A stretch of DNA of 14,781 nt. It comes from an uncultured Erysipelotrichaceae bacterium. Its GTDB lineage: Bacteria; Bacillota_I; Bacilli_A; Erysipelotrichales; Erysipelotrichaceae. The stretch is taken from NCBI GenBank assembly GCA_902795525.1, contig CADBLN010000039.1, positions 1 through 14,781 of the forward strand, in the 5' to 3' direction. The position numbers and the translations under genes are program-made. Below the pieces are notes generated by a model that saw only the letters and a program-made list of their open reading frames with translations, was not told the DNA's origin and did not search any database. This document shows, piece by piece, positions 6,687 to 13,091 of the stretch (within the stretch, counting starts at the first letter, position 1; the number at the start of each line of letters is the position of its first letter).

Positions 6687-7104
6687 AAGATAACTCATAT
6701 AGGCGGTTTTTTATTGTTTCTATTTTTTGGATTGTATTGGACACATTAGTAATTGCTGTACCAATTTTTTGCTGCACCAACATATCGGTAAAGATGTTAT
6801 CAAAAAGATAATCAGAAATTCCCAAAAAACTTTCTGAATCGATTTCGATGTTATCGGCTTTTAAGTAACCATCAAAACTACCCAATAATTGATTGATGTA
6901 TTTTTTAGCTTGATATAGCTCAGCTTGAGCTTGTTCCATTTTGTCTCTTTTAATCATTGTGACAAACAATCCACCGCCAAAAATGTCGACCAATCCCCAG
7001 TTTTTAGCTTTACGCAATAATTCCAATGATTTATATAAGTGCTCTAAAGCATACTCTGCTGACTTTATTGCATCCCAATTGTTATGTCCAAATACTTCAC
7101 TCAT
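6685..7104 (-). CDS. Hypothetical helical protein, family not recognised
   Basis: I do not recognise this family with certainty. The protein has 139 residues from the ATG at 7104. It looks soluble and mostly helical, with no signal peptide or clear membrane segment. A first helical stretch (SAEYALEHLYKSLELLRKAKNWG) leads to a Gly-rich turn WGLVDIFGGGLFVTMIKRDKMEQA. Another helix (AELYQAKKYINQLLGSFDGYL) follows, then ISDYLFDNIFTDMLVQQKIGTAITNVSNTIQKIETIKNRL. The Gly-rich segment between helices is the most distinctive part. An earlier ATG at 7131 is rejected because it overlaps the putative -10 box and has no ribosome site, while 7104 has an AGGTAGGA stretch upstream. It is divergent from rlmA and converges on nusG. 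No function is proposed. Confidence 0.75.
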   Translation of the reverse strand: MSEVFGHNNWDAIKSAEYALEHLYKSLELLRKAKNWGLVDIFGGGLFVTMIKRDKMEQAQAELYQAKKYINQLLGSFDGYLKADNIEIDSESFLGISDYLFDNIFTDMLVQQKIGTAITNVSNTIQKIETIKNRLYELS

Positions 7105-7129
7105 TGTTATTCCTACCTTTACATCCACC

Positions 7130-7135
7130 ATTATA
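7130..7135 (-). promoter_or_regulatory. Putative -10 box for the hypothetical helical protein
   Basis: Read on the minus strand this is TATAAT preceded directly by TG. Transcription would begin near 7123, downstream of the ATG at 7131 and upstream of the one at 7104, which supports the shorter start. No convincing -35 is seen. Confidence 0.5.
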
Positions 7136-7144
7136 CAACAGTTG

Positions 7145-7153
7145 TGTTAGAAT
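7145..7153 (+). promoter_or_regulatory. Extended -10 promoter for rlmA
   Basis: TGtTAGAAT is an extended -10 with a 5/6 hexamer. Transcription would begin near 7160, giving a very short leader holding GGAGG (7163-7167) before the ATG at 7174. No -35 box is seen. Confidence 0.55.
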
Positions 7154-7173
7154 TACATTATTGGAGGCTTACT

Positions 7174-7986
7174 ATGGTATTAAGATGTCCTAAATGCCAA
7201 CAGGAGTTAACTCGTGATTTCGATTGGCATTGTGTTAACAATCATCATTACGACATCGCCAAAGAAGGCTATGTTAATTTGGTATTGGCCAATCAGAAAC
7301 ATAGCACAAATCCTGGTGACGATGCTTTATCATTGAAGTCGCGTCAACAGTTTTTGTCCCATGGTTATTATCAGCCTTTGGCTGAAGAAATATCAAAAAT
7401 TGTTGTTAAGTATTTGGATGATGGAGATAGTTTTCTTGATGCTGGTTGTGGCAGTGGTTATTATCTCAATTATTTAGTTAACAACTGCACAAAGAAACTC
7501 AATTATTATGCTGTTGATATAGCAAAAAAAGGCGTAGCTATGTGCGCAAAGATGAACCCTGAGACAATTTGTTTTGTGGGAAATGTTTTTCATTTACCGA
7601 TTGTTGATGGTAGTTTAACTGGTTTAATGAGCGTCTTCACCCCTTACAGCAGTGAAGAATTTTCAAGAGTAGTAAAAGATGGTGGCTATGTGATTGCGGT
7701 TTCTCCAGGAGAGAAGCACTTGATTGAGATGAAAGAGATTGTTTATAAGCAAGTATATACCAATGAAGAAACAGGTTATAAACTAGATGATTTTACTTTG
7801 ATTGAAAGAAACAAAGTAACTTATGTTGTTACATTGGAGAAACAAGAAGATATTGAGACATTATGGCGAATGACACCTTATTACCATACAACCTATATTG
7901 GCGATAGTGAAAAACTGTTAAACTACAAGCAATTGACAGTCACTTGTGATTTTTTGGTAAGTGTTTATAAAAGGGGTGCAAGATGA
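7174..7986 (+). CDS. rlmA: 23S rRNA (guanine-N1)-methyltransferase, RlmA/TlrB type
   Basis: A class I SAM-dependent methyltransferase of 270 residues. The N-terminal zinc finger is Cys5-x2-Cys8, then Cys20 and a His at 24/25, followed by the strongly conserved YDIAKEGYVNLV and PGDDALSLKSRQQFLSHGYYQPL blocks. These match RlmA, which methylates a guanine in helix 35 of 23S rRNA (G745 in E. coli, G748 in the TlrB type of Gram-positives). The SAM motif I is DAGCGSGYY (residues 89-97). MSVFTPYSSEEFSRVVKDGGYVIAVSPGEKHL is the later catalytic part. The start is the ATG 6 bases after GGAGG; in-frame codons upstream lie before the promoter. TlrB-type members can give tylosin resistance, but this one is likely housekeeping. 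The stop overlaps the lipoprotein ATG (ATGA). Confidence 0.92.
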   Translation: MVLRCPKCQQELTRDFDWHCVNNHHYDIAKEGYVNLVLANQKHSTNPGDDALSLKSRQQFLSHGYYQPLAEEISKIVVKYLDDGDSFLDAGCGSGYYLNYLVNNCTKKLNYYAVDIAKKGVAMCAKMNPETICFVGNVFHLPIVDGSLTGLMSVFTPYSSEEFSRVVKDGGYVIAVSPGEKHLIEMKEIVYKQVYTNEETGYKLDDFTLIERNKVTYVVTLEKQEDIETLWRMTPYYHTTYIGDSEKLLNYKQLTVTCDFLVSVYKRGAR

Positions 7987-8798
7987 GAAAGATATTGATT
8001 CTTTTTGTTCTATTGTTTCTTTGCGCTTGTCAGCAAACACAAACTATGAAATATGTAGCGGTGTTGGAGAACAATCAAAATGACCGGGCAGCTATACTTT
8101 TTATGGATGAAAATTATGGACAGATTAAGTCTATAGACATAGATTTTCCAAATGATGTTCTTTTTACTGACAGAGCCGTATATTATTCAACAGATGCCAC
8201 AACTTATCAGGGTTATTTATATTCCAATTTTGAAAAAAGCGATAGTTTTAAAGTTTCTGGATACTTGATGCATCATGATCCTAATACATGTACTATCGTG
8301 TTTGAACAAAACAAATTGGTTTTTTTGAAAGATAATGTAGTGCTTGCTGAATACCCATGGCAAGAAATTTCAATGTTTAGGATTTTCGGGGATAAGCTAT
8401 ACACCATCAGTTTGAATAGGTTAATTATCTTCGACTTAGCAACAACAAAAATAATTAATGAAGCTACAGTTACAGACTCATCTTTTTATTCGATGACTGA
8501 AATAGATGGAAATTTATATTTAACGGATGATTTTGGTTATGCTCAAATTAAAGATAACGAAATAGTTAATACTTTTCTTTATCCCAAAACATTTGATGCG
8601 ATACAAGCGACCGTTGATGATAGATTGACAGTGGTAGAGGATGGGGAGATAGCTGTTTACAATGTTACTTTTGACAAATATCAAATGATTTTAACAGCGA
8701 ATTATGATGAGGAGTATTTAAACCCAATTGACTTTGAAAAACTGTTGAGTGATTGGTATCAAAAAGGTTATGAAGTAGCATACTTTAAAAGCTACTAG
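7983..8798 (+). CDS. Putative lipoprotein of unknown function
   Basis: A 271-residue protein with an N-terminal lipoprotein signal: two positive residues, a hydrophobic stretch, and a lipobox L13-C14-A15-C16, so Cys16 is the likely lipidated residue after cleavage by signal peptidase II. The body, from KYVAVLENNQNDRAAILFMDE onward, has repeated short beta-like units (for example ILFMDENYGQIKSIDIDF, RLIIFDLATTKIINEATVTD, GEIAVYNVTFDKYQMI). These suggest a beta-propeller-like or repeated-strand fold, which is inference. I recognise no enzyme motif. It overlaps rlmA by 4 bases and is followed 10 bases later by the HAD phosphatase, so it is the middle gene of a three-gene operon. Confidence 0.82.
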   Translation: MRKILILFVLLFLCACQQTQTMKYVAVLENNQNDRAAILFMDENYGQIKSIDIDFPNDVLFTDRAVYYSTDATTYQGYLYSNFEKSDSFKVSGYLMHHDPNTCTIVFEQNKLVFLKDNVVLAEYPWQEISMFRIFGDKLYTISLNRLIIFDLATTKIINEATVTDSSFYSMTEIDGNLYLTDDFGYAQIKDNEIVNTFLYPKTFDAIQATVDDRLTVVEDGEIAVYNVTFDKYQMILTANYDEEYLNPIDFEKLLSDWYQKGYEVAYFKSY

Positions 8799-8808
8799 GT
8801 GAAAGAAT

Positions 8809-9585
8809 ATGGAATTTAAAGCGATTGCATTTGACTGTGATGGAACATTGACTGATATCAAAAGTGGCGAGTTTATAGCAAGTTCAAAAGAAGCAATTAA
8901 GGAATTAAGAAACAATGGGTATATAGTCATCCTGGCAACAGGAAGGCCTTTCCATTCAACAACCCATGTACGGGAAGCTGGTTTCGAATTTGACTATTAT
9001 GTCGTTAGCAATGGGCATTTAATTGCGGATAAAAATGGAAGAACTATCCATCAAGAGTTTTTTGAAAAGGAATTGTTTGATGGTATAAACGATTTTTGTG
9101 AAGAACAAAACTTAGGCTTGTTTTGGAAGTTTGAAGATGGTTCATACATCTACAATGATCATCCACAAATGAAGGAAATATTTAAAAATCTAAAACATTT
9201 TTACTATGGGAAATATTATGACTCGAGTGTTTTGCCGAATTCTGGAGCCTTGGTTGGTGTTGAAAAAGACCGACAAGTATTCATGGAAAAGTTTGGAGGG
9301 AAAGTTGAATGTGTTGATGGCGGGGTGTTGTTATATGATGTTAATAAACTTGGTGTCAGCAAGAAAAACGGACTAGACTATTTGATGAAACTACTAAATA
9401 TTGAAGCTAAAGAACTTTTGGCGTTTGGTGATAGCGAGAACGATGTTGAGATGTTGGAGTATGCTGGGTATTCAGTTGCTTTAGGAGATGGAATGCAATC
9501 TTGTAAAGAGGCAGCTGACTACATTACGGAAGCTACAACAGATGATGGTGTGCTGAAGGCTTTAAAATATTTAAAATTATTGTGA
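8809..9585 (+). CDS. Cof-type HAD-IIB family phosphatase
   Basis: A cytoplasmic HAD-superfamily hydrolase of 258 residues, probably acting on a small phosphorylated sugar or cofactor. Motif I is DCDGT (nucleophile Asp9, acid/base Asp11). Motif II is ATGRP with its Thr. Motif IV is GDSEND at residues 207-212. The long stretch between motif II and IV is the type IIB cap that sets the substrate. KLGVSKKNGLDYLMKLL carries the conserved Lys (motif III) before motif IV. The ribosome site AGGTGAAAG overlaps the stop of the lipoprotein gene. Substrates of Cof proteins cannot be read from the sequence. Confidence 0.9.
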   Translation: MEFKAIAFDCDGTLTDIKSGEFIASSKEAIKELRNNGYIVILATGRPFHSTTHVREAGFEFDYYVVSNGHLIADKNGRTIHQEFFEKELFDGINDFCEEQNLGLFWKFEDGSYIYNDHPQMKEIFKNLKHFYYGKYYDSSVLPNSGALVGVEKDRQVFMEKFGGKVECVDGGVLLYDVNKLGVSKKNGLDYLMKLLNIEAKELLAFGDSENDVEMLEYAGYSVALGDGMQSCKEAADYITEATTDDGVLKALKYLKLL

Positions 9586-9612
9586 TTGTCATACAAAAAC
9601 TACATATATTTA

Positions 9613-9621
9613 TGTTAAAAT
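9613..9621 (+). promoter_or_regulatory. Extended -10 promoter for the DUF1846 gene
   Basis: TGtTAAAAT is an extended -10 with a 5/6 hexamer. A TTGTCA at 9586-9591 is too far upstream (24 bases) to act as its -35. Transcription would begin near 9628, just before the GGAGGG ribosome site at 9635-9640. Confidence 0.5.
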
Positions 9622-9650
9622 GAGTAAGTGTTTTGGAGGGAAATTTACTT

Positions 9651-11138
9651 ATGAACAGGGTTGCTTTTGATAATGATTTATACATAAAACTACAGTCATC
9701 AAAAATCATGGAAAGGGTGAACCGCTTTGACAACAAACTTTATCTCGAATTCGGCGGAAAACTATTTGATGACATGCACGCTTCAAGAGTGCTACCTGGC
9801 TTTGAACCAGACATCAAAGTGAAGATGTTGATGGAACTAAAAGAGAAGGTGGAAATCATCATCGTCATAAATGCACATGATATTGAAAAAAGCAAACGTA
9901 GAAATGATTTAGATATAACTTACAACCAAGATGTTCTAAGGTTAATTGACGCTTTCACTGGCATTGGCTTATATGTAAGCAGTGTCGTCATCTCTCAATA
10001 TGTATCTTTGACCCCTGTTGACAATTTTAAACATCAATTAGAAAAATTAGGAATTAAAGTTTACCTCCATTATGAAATATCAGGATATCCTTCAAATGTT
10101 GACTTGATTGTTTCTGAAGAAGGATATGGCAAAAACGAGTATGTAGAAACCACCAGACCTTTGGTTGTTGTTACAGCACCTGGTCCTGGTAGTGGCAAGA
10201 TGGCAACTTGTTTGTCACAACTATACCACGAACATAAACGTGGGGTTTTAGCAGGTTATGCTAAATATGAAACCTTCCCAATATTTAATCTACCATTAAC
10301 CCATCCAGTAAACTTAGCATATGAAGCTGCTACTGTTGATTTGGATGATGTTAACATGATTGATCCATATCATCTGGAAGCATATGGCATAACTGCTGTT
10401 AACTATAACAGGGATGTTGAAAGCTATCCAATCCTTTCCAGAATCTTAAAACAGATTACAAATGAAGAAGTATACCACTCACCAACAGATATGGGAGTAA
10501 ACATGTGTGGTATGTGTATTTCTGACGATGAAGCTGCCAGAGAAGCAAGTAACGAGGAAATTATCCGTAGATACTATCAAGCTTTAGTGGATGTTAGACT
10601 TGGCTTGATGGATGACAATGTCATTGAAAAAATGGACAATATAATGAATAAAGCAGGAATTGCTCCTTCTGACAGGAAGTGTGCAGTTGCAGCTAATGAG
10701 AAGGCAGAAAAGACAAATGGACCAGCAGTAGCTATTGAATTAAACGATGGAACAATTGTTACAGGTAAGAACTCATCACTATTGGGTGCTGCTAGTGCCG
10801 CTTTGATTAACGCTTTAAAAGAACTAAATCATTTTGATGATGCGACCATGTTGTTGTCACCTAATATCATTGAACCAGTTCAAAGATTAAAGGTTGATTA
10901 TCTAGGAAATAATAATCCAAGACTTCATATTGACGAGGTATTGGTTGCGATTACAATTTCTGCTCAAATGAACCCTGTAGCAGATAAAGCAATAAAGAGT
11001 TTACCACTGTTAAAGGGAACACAAGCACATTCAACTGTTATTTTGTCGCAAGATGATGCGAACACTTTAAAAAAACTAGGAATCATGTTGACGTGTGAGC
11101 CAAACTATCAAACAAAGAAGCTATTTCATGCTAAATAG
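9651..11138 (+). CDS. DUF1846 family protein
   Basis: A 495-residue protein that matches the DUF1846 family as I know it (about 500 residues, found mostly in Bacillota; biochemical role not established). The N-terminal part (VAFDNDLYIKLQSSKIMERVNRFDNKLYLEFGGKLFDDMHASRVLPGFEPDIKVKML) is the family's most typical stretch. VVVTAPGPGSGKMATCLSQLYHEH carries a Walker-A-like loop (Gly178-Pro-Gly-Ser-Gly-Lys183), but the first Gly and the usual Ser/Thr after Lys are missing, so nucleotide binding is not certain. FPIFNLPLTHPVNLAYEAATVDLDDVNMIDPYH and DMGVNMCGMCISDDEAAREAS follow, with a Cys pair at MCGMC. The ATG at 9651, 10 bases after GGAGGG, is preferred over an in-frame TTG at 9633. No signal peptide is seen. 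No terminator is obvious after it. Confidence 0.88.
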   Translation: MNRVAFDNDLYIKLQSSKIMERVNRFDNKLYLEFGGKLFDDMHASRVLPGFEPDIKVKMLMELKEKVEIIIVINAHDIEKSKRRNDLDITYNQDVLRLIDAFTGIGLYVSSVVISQYVSLTPVDNFKHQLEKLGIKVYLHYEISGYPSNVDLIVSEEGYGKNEYVETTRPLVVVTAPGPGSGKMATCLSQLYHEHKRGVLAGYAKYETFPIFNLPLTHPVNLAYEAATVDLDDVNMIDPYHLEAYGITAVNYNRDVESYPILSRILKQITNEEVYHSPTDMGVNMCGMCISDDEAAREASNEEIIRRYYQALVDVRLGLMDDNVIEKMDNIMNKAGIAPSDRKCAVAANEKAEKTNGPAVAIELNDGTIVTGKNSSLLGAASAALINALKELNHFDDATMLLSPNIIEPVQRLKVDYLGNNNPRLHIDEVLVAITISAQMNPVADKAIKSLPLLKGTQAHSTVILSQDDANTLKKLGIMLTCEPNYQTKKLFHAK

Positions 11139-11180
11139 CATTGTCAAAATGTAAGTTATTTAAGTACTTTATTTTTGTTC

Positions 11181-11210
11181 TTGACACATATAATAATATT
11201 TTTGTAATAT
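11181..11210 (+). promoter_or_regulatory. Consensus-like promoter of the rplK operon
   Basis: TTGACA (11181-11186) and TAATAT (11205-11210) are 18 bases apart. This is the only perfect -35 box paired with a good -10 in the window, as expected for a highly expressed ribosomal protein operon. Transcription would start near 11217, inside the following hairpin's 5' arm. Confidence 0.7.
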
Positions 11211-11213
11211 ATT

Positions 11214-11269
11214 ACTGCTACGCTGTAGCAGTTTTATTGTGGAAGAATGAGCAACCATTTGTACCACGA
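11214..11269 (+). promoter_or_regulatory. Structured 5' leader of rplK-rplA, possible L1 or attenuation site
   Basis: The first hairpin pairs 11214-11221 with 11225-11232 (8 bp, 3-base loop) and is followed by TTTTATT, which looks terminator-like. A second element pairs 11237-11242 with 11264-11269, including one G-U pair, then an unequal internal loop. An inner 4-bp stem (11246-11249 with 11256-11259) carries a 6-base loop. Two short helices around an asymmetric loop is the general shape of L1 mRNA sites, but I cannot match the conserved bases. If transcription starts at 11217, the first hairpin would lose its lowest pairs. Confidence 0.4.
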
Positions 11270-11293
11270 CATAAACAATAAGGAGGTCCGTTT

Positions 11294-11710
11294 ATGAAGA
11301 GAGTTGCGAAAGTTTGTAAGCTCCAATTCGAAGCGGGTGGAGCAAGACCAGGACCAGCCCTAGCATCTGCAGGCATTAACATGCCTCAGTTCTGTCAAGC
11401 ATTCAACGATGCTACAAAAGATAGAATGGGTGATATCGTTCCGGTTGTAATTACCGCTTATGAAGACAAATCATTTGACTTTGTCTGCAAAACTACTCCT
11501 GCTGCAATCTTATTAAAGAAAGCTGCTGGTGTTGCTAAAGCTGCTGGCAACCCTAAGTCAGAAAAAGTAGGAAGTATTACAGAAGCTCAATTAAGAGAAA
11601 TCGCAGAATACAAGATGCCAGATCTTAACTGCAATGATGTTGAAGCTGCAATGAAAGTTGTTGCTGGAACAGCTCGTAATATGGGCATCACAATCGAAGG
11701 ATGGGAATAA
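11294..11710 (+). CDS. rplK: 50S ribosomal protein L11
   Basis: L11 binds the GTPase-associated centre of 23S rRNA and works with L10 and L7/L12 in factor binding. It has 138 residues: the N-terminal domain from [17 protein letters not shown] through [26 protein letters not shown], and the C-terminal RNA-binding domain with [32 protein letters not shown]. The Pro-rich loop near the N-terminus is 4 residues shorter than in E. coli L11: the SPPV stretch carrying Pro22 is missing, while the residue matching Pro26 remains. AGGAGG (11281-11286) lies 7 bases before the ATG. It is the first gene after the operon promoter and is 3 bases from rplA. Confidence 0.97.
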   Translation: MKRVAKVCKLQFEAGGARPGPALASAGINMPQFCQAFNDATKDRMGDIVPVVITAYEDKSFDFVCKTTPAAILLKKAAGVAKAAGNPKSEKVGSITEAQLREIAEYKMPDLNCNDVEAAMKVVAGTARNMGITIEGWE

Positions 11711-11713
11711 GAA

Positions 11714-12400
11714 ATGGCTAAACATGGTAAGAAATATGTTGAGGCAGCAAAATTAGTTGATAAGACTAAATTGTATTCCATCGAAGAAGCAGCTGAATTA
11801 TTGAAGAAAATTAGTTATGCAAAGTTTGACGCTTCAATCGAAACTTGTTTCAGATTGAACGTTGACCCAAGACATGCTGACGAACAAATCCGTGGAGCAA
11901 TGGTATTGCCTCATGGAACTGGCAAAAGTCAAACTGTTCTAGTAATCACTCAAGGCCCTAAAGAACAAGAAGCAAAGGATGCTGGCGCTGACTATGTTGG
12001 TGGTAAAGATATGCTAGAAAAAATCCAAGGTGGATGGTTCGACTTTGATGTCATCGTAGCAACACCTGATATGATGGGAGAACTTGGTAAGTTAGGTAAG
12101 ATTTTAGGTCCTAAAGGTTTAATGCCAAACCCAAAAACAGGCACAGTTACAATGGATGTAACAAAAGCTATTGAAGACATAAAGAAAGGTAAGGTTGAAT
12201 ACCGTACCGATAAAGAAGGTAACATCAATGTTATGATTGGTAAAGTTTCTTTCTCAACAAAACAAATCGTTGAGAATTGGCAAGCCATCTATGATGTTAT
12301 TCTAAAAGCAAGACCTGCTGCAGTTAAAGGTACATACATGAAAAATGTAGTTCTAACAAGCAGTATGGCACCAAGCATTAAGATAGATCATGCTATCTAA
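11714..12400 (+). CDS. rplA: 50S ribosomal protein L1
   Basis: L1 forms the mobile L1 stalk near the E site and in many bacteria represses its own operon by binding the leader mRNA. It has 228 residues with the expected blocks: [96 protein letters not shown] (the L1 signature) and [20 protein letters not shown]. The gene starts 3 bases after the rplK stop. Its ribosome site is weak, with only AAGGA-like bases well upstream inside rplK, so it probably depends on translation of rplK. The L10 leader follows directly. Confidence 0.97.
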   Translation: MAKHGKKYVEAAKLVDKTKLYSIEEAAELLKKISYAKFDASIETCFRLNVDPRHADEQIRGAMVLPHGTGKSQTVLVITQGPKEQEAKDAGADYVGGKDMLEKIQGGWFDFDVIVATPDMMGELGKLGKILGPKGLMPNPKTGTVTMDVTKAIEDIKKGKVEYRTDKEGNINVMIGKVSFSTKQIVENWQAIYDVILKARPAAVKGTYMKNVVLTSSMAPSIKIDHAI

Positions 12401-12418
12401 TTAAACTTAAGATTGTCA

Positions 12419-12530
12419 CAATATACCATAGACAGTAACGACCGTAAGGTGTAAAAAAGTTACCGAGGTAGATAGAAATCTATATTTGATTTTTTGAACC
12501 CGCTTTGTCTATGATTAAGCGGGTTTTTAT
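12419..12530 (+). promoter_or_regulatory. L10 leader: autoregulatory RNA upstream of rplJ-rplL
   Basis: The conserved leader that binds the L10-(L12)n complex is readable here. The closing stem P1 pairs 12427-12434 with 12506-12513 (8 bp, perfect). Inside, 12435-12439 pairs with 12459-12463, and a short ACC/GGT stem (12441-12450) carries a GTAA tetraloop of the GNRA type. CCGAGG at 12463-12468 is the conserved joint of this family. A further hairpin pairs 12469-12473 with 12478-12482. The 3' strand of P1 lies in the loop of the terminator below, so forming P1 and forming the terminator exclude each other. Confidence 0.88.
12497..12528 (+). terminator. Attenuator hairpin of the L10 leader
   Basis: A perfect 9-bp GC-rich stem pairs 12497-12505 with 12517-12525 around an 11-base loop and runs into five T residues. 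It lies between rplA and rplJ, so it must be leaky or regulated for rplJ, rplL and possibly rpoB to be expressed. Confidence 0.9.
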
Positions 12531-12533
12531 TTC

Positions 12534-12542
12534 TGGTATATT
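12534..12542 (+). promoter_or_regulatory. Possible extended -10 downstream of the L10 attenuator
   Basis: TGgTATATT fits an extended -10 with a 5/6 hexamer. Transcription from it would start near 12549, after the attenuator and before the AAAGGAAGG ribosome site. It overlaps the 3' arm of an outer inverted repeat, so the match may be by chance. Confidence 0.3.
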
Positions 12543-12570
12543 GACACAATATATAGAAAGGAAGGACATT

Positions 12571-13071
12571 ATGAATCAAACGATTCTACAGCAAAAACAA
12601 GAACTTGTTGAAGAAATTAAAAACAAGATTGAAAACGCTGGTTCAACAGTTGTGGTTGAGTATCGTGGATTGACAGTTGCTGAGATAACTGAATTACGTA
12701 GATCACTACGTGAAGAAGGTTGCGAAATGATTGTTTACAAGAATTCGATGACACAACGTGCTGTTGAAAAATTAGGCTACAATGATTTGTTAGAGTCTCT
12801 AACTGGACCTAATGCAATCACTGTAAGTGATGACCAGATTGCAGCTAGCCGTGTGCTAAGTAAATTTGCTAAGAAACATGAAAAGCTAGTCATCAAAGCC
12901 GGTATCGTTGATAGTAAAGTGGTTAATGCAAATGAAATTAAACAATTAGCTGCATTACCTGGTAAAGATGGTTTATTATCAATGTTCTTAAGTTGTTTGC
13001 AATCACCAATTAGTGCATTTGCACGCTCAGTACAAGCAGTTGCTGATGCTCAGCCTGCTGAAGAAGCTTAA
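12571..13071 (+). CDS. rplJ: 50S ribosomal protein L10
   Basis: L10 is the base of the ribosomal stalk: its N-terminal domain binds 23S rRNA with L11, and its C-terminal helix carries the L7/L12 dimers. It has 166 residues, starting MNQTILQQKQELVEEIKNKIENAG. The core STVVVEYRGLTVAEITELRRSLREEG, MIVYKNSMTQRAVE and SLTGPNAITVS is typical, and the C-terminus SPISAFARSVQAVADAQPAEE is the helix for L12 binding. The ATG is chosen because AAAGGAAGG lies just upstream. The frame is open further 5', but that part runs through the attenuator and has no family similarity. L10 with L12 is expected to bind the leader and close off its own synthesis. Confidence 0.97.
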   Translation: MNQTILQQKQELVEEIKNKIENAGSTVVVEYRGLTVAEITELRRSLREEGCEMIVYKNSMTQRAVEKLGYNDLLESLTGPNAITVSDDQIAASRVLSKFAKKHEKLVIKAGIVDSKVVNANEIKQLAALPGKDGLLSMFLSCLQSPISAFARSVQAVADAQPAEEA

Positions 13072-13091
13072 TATTAGGAGGAAAAATTATT

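Noticed and set aside
7105..7131. Nine-residue longer start for the minus-strand helical protein
   Set aside because: That ATG is part of the putative -10 box and has no ribosome site.
7084..7173. Longer rlmA start upstream of 7174
   Set aside because: The extra part overlaps the divergent gene and lies before the rlmA promoter; the zinc finger Cys5-x2-Cys8 spacing fits the start at 7174.
9633..9650. TTG start for the DUF1846 gene
   Set aside because: The TTG lies inside the ribosome-binding site of the ATG at 9651.
12505..12570. Longer L10 start upstream of 12571
   Set aside because: The extra codons run through the attenuator hairpin and match nothing in L10; ATG at 12571 has a good ribosome site.
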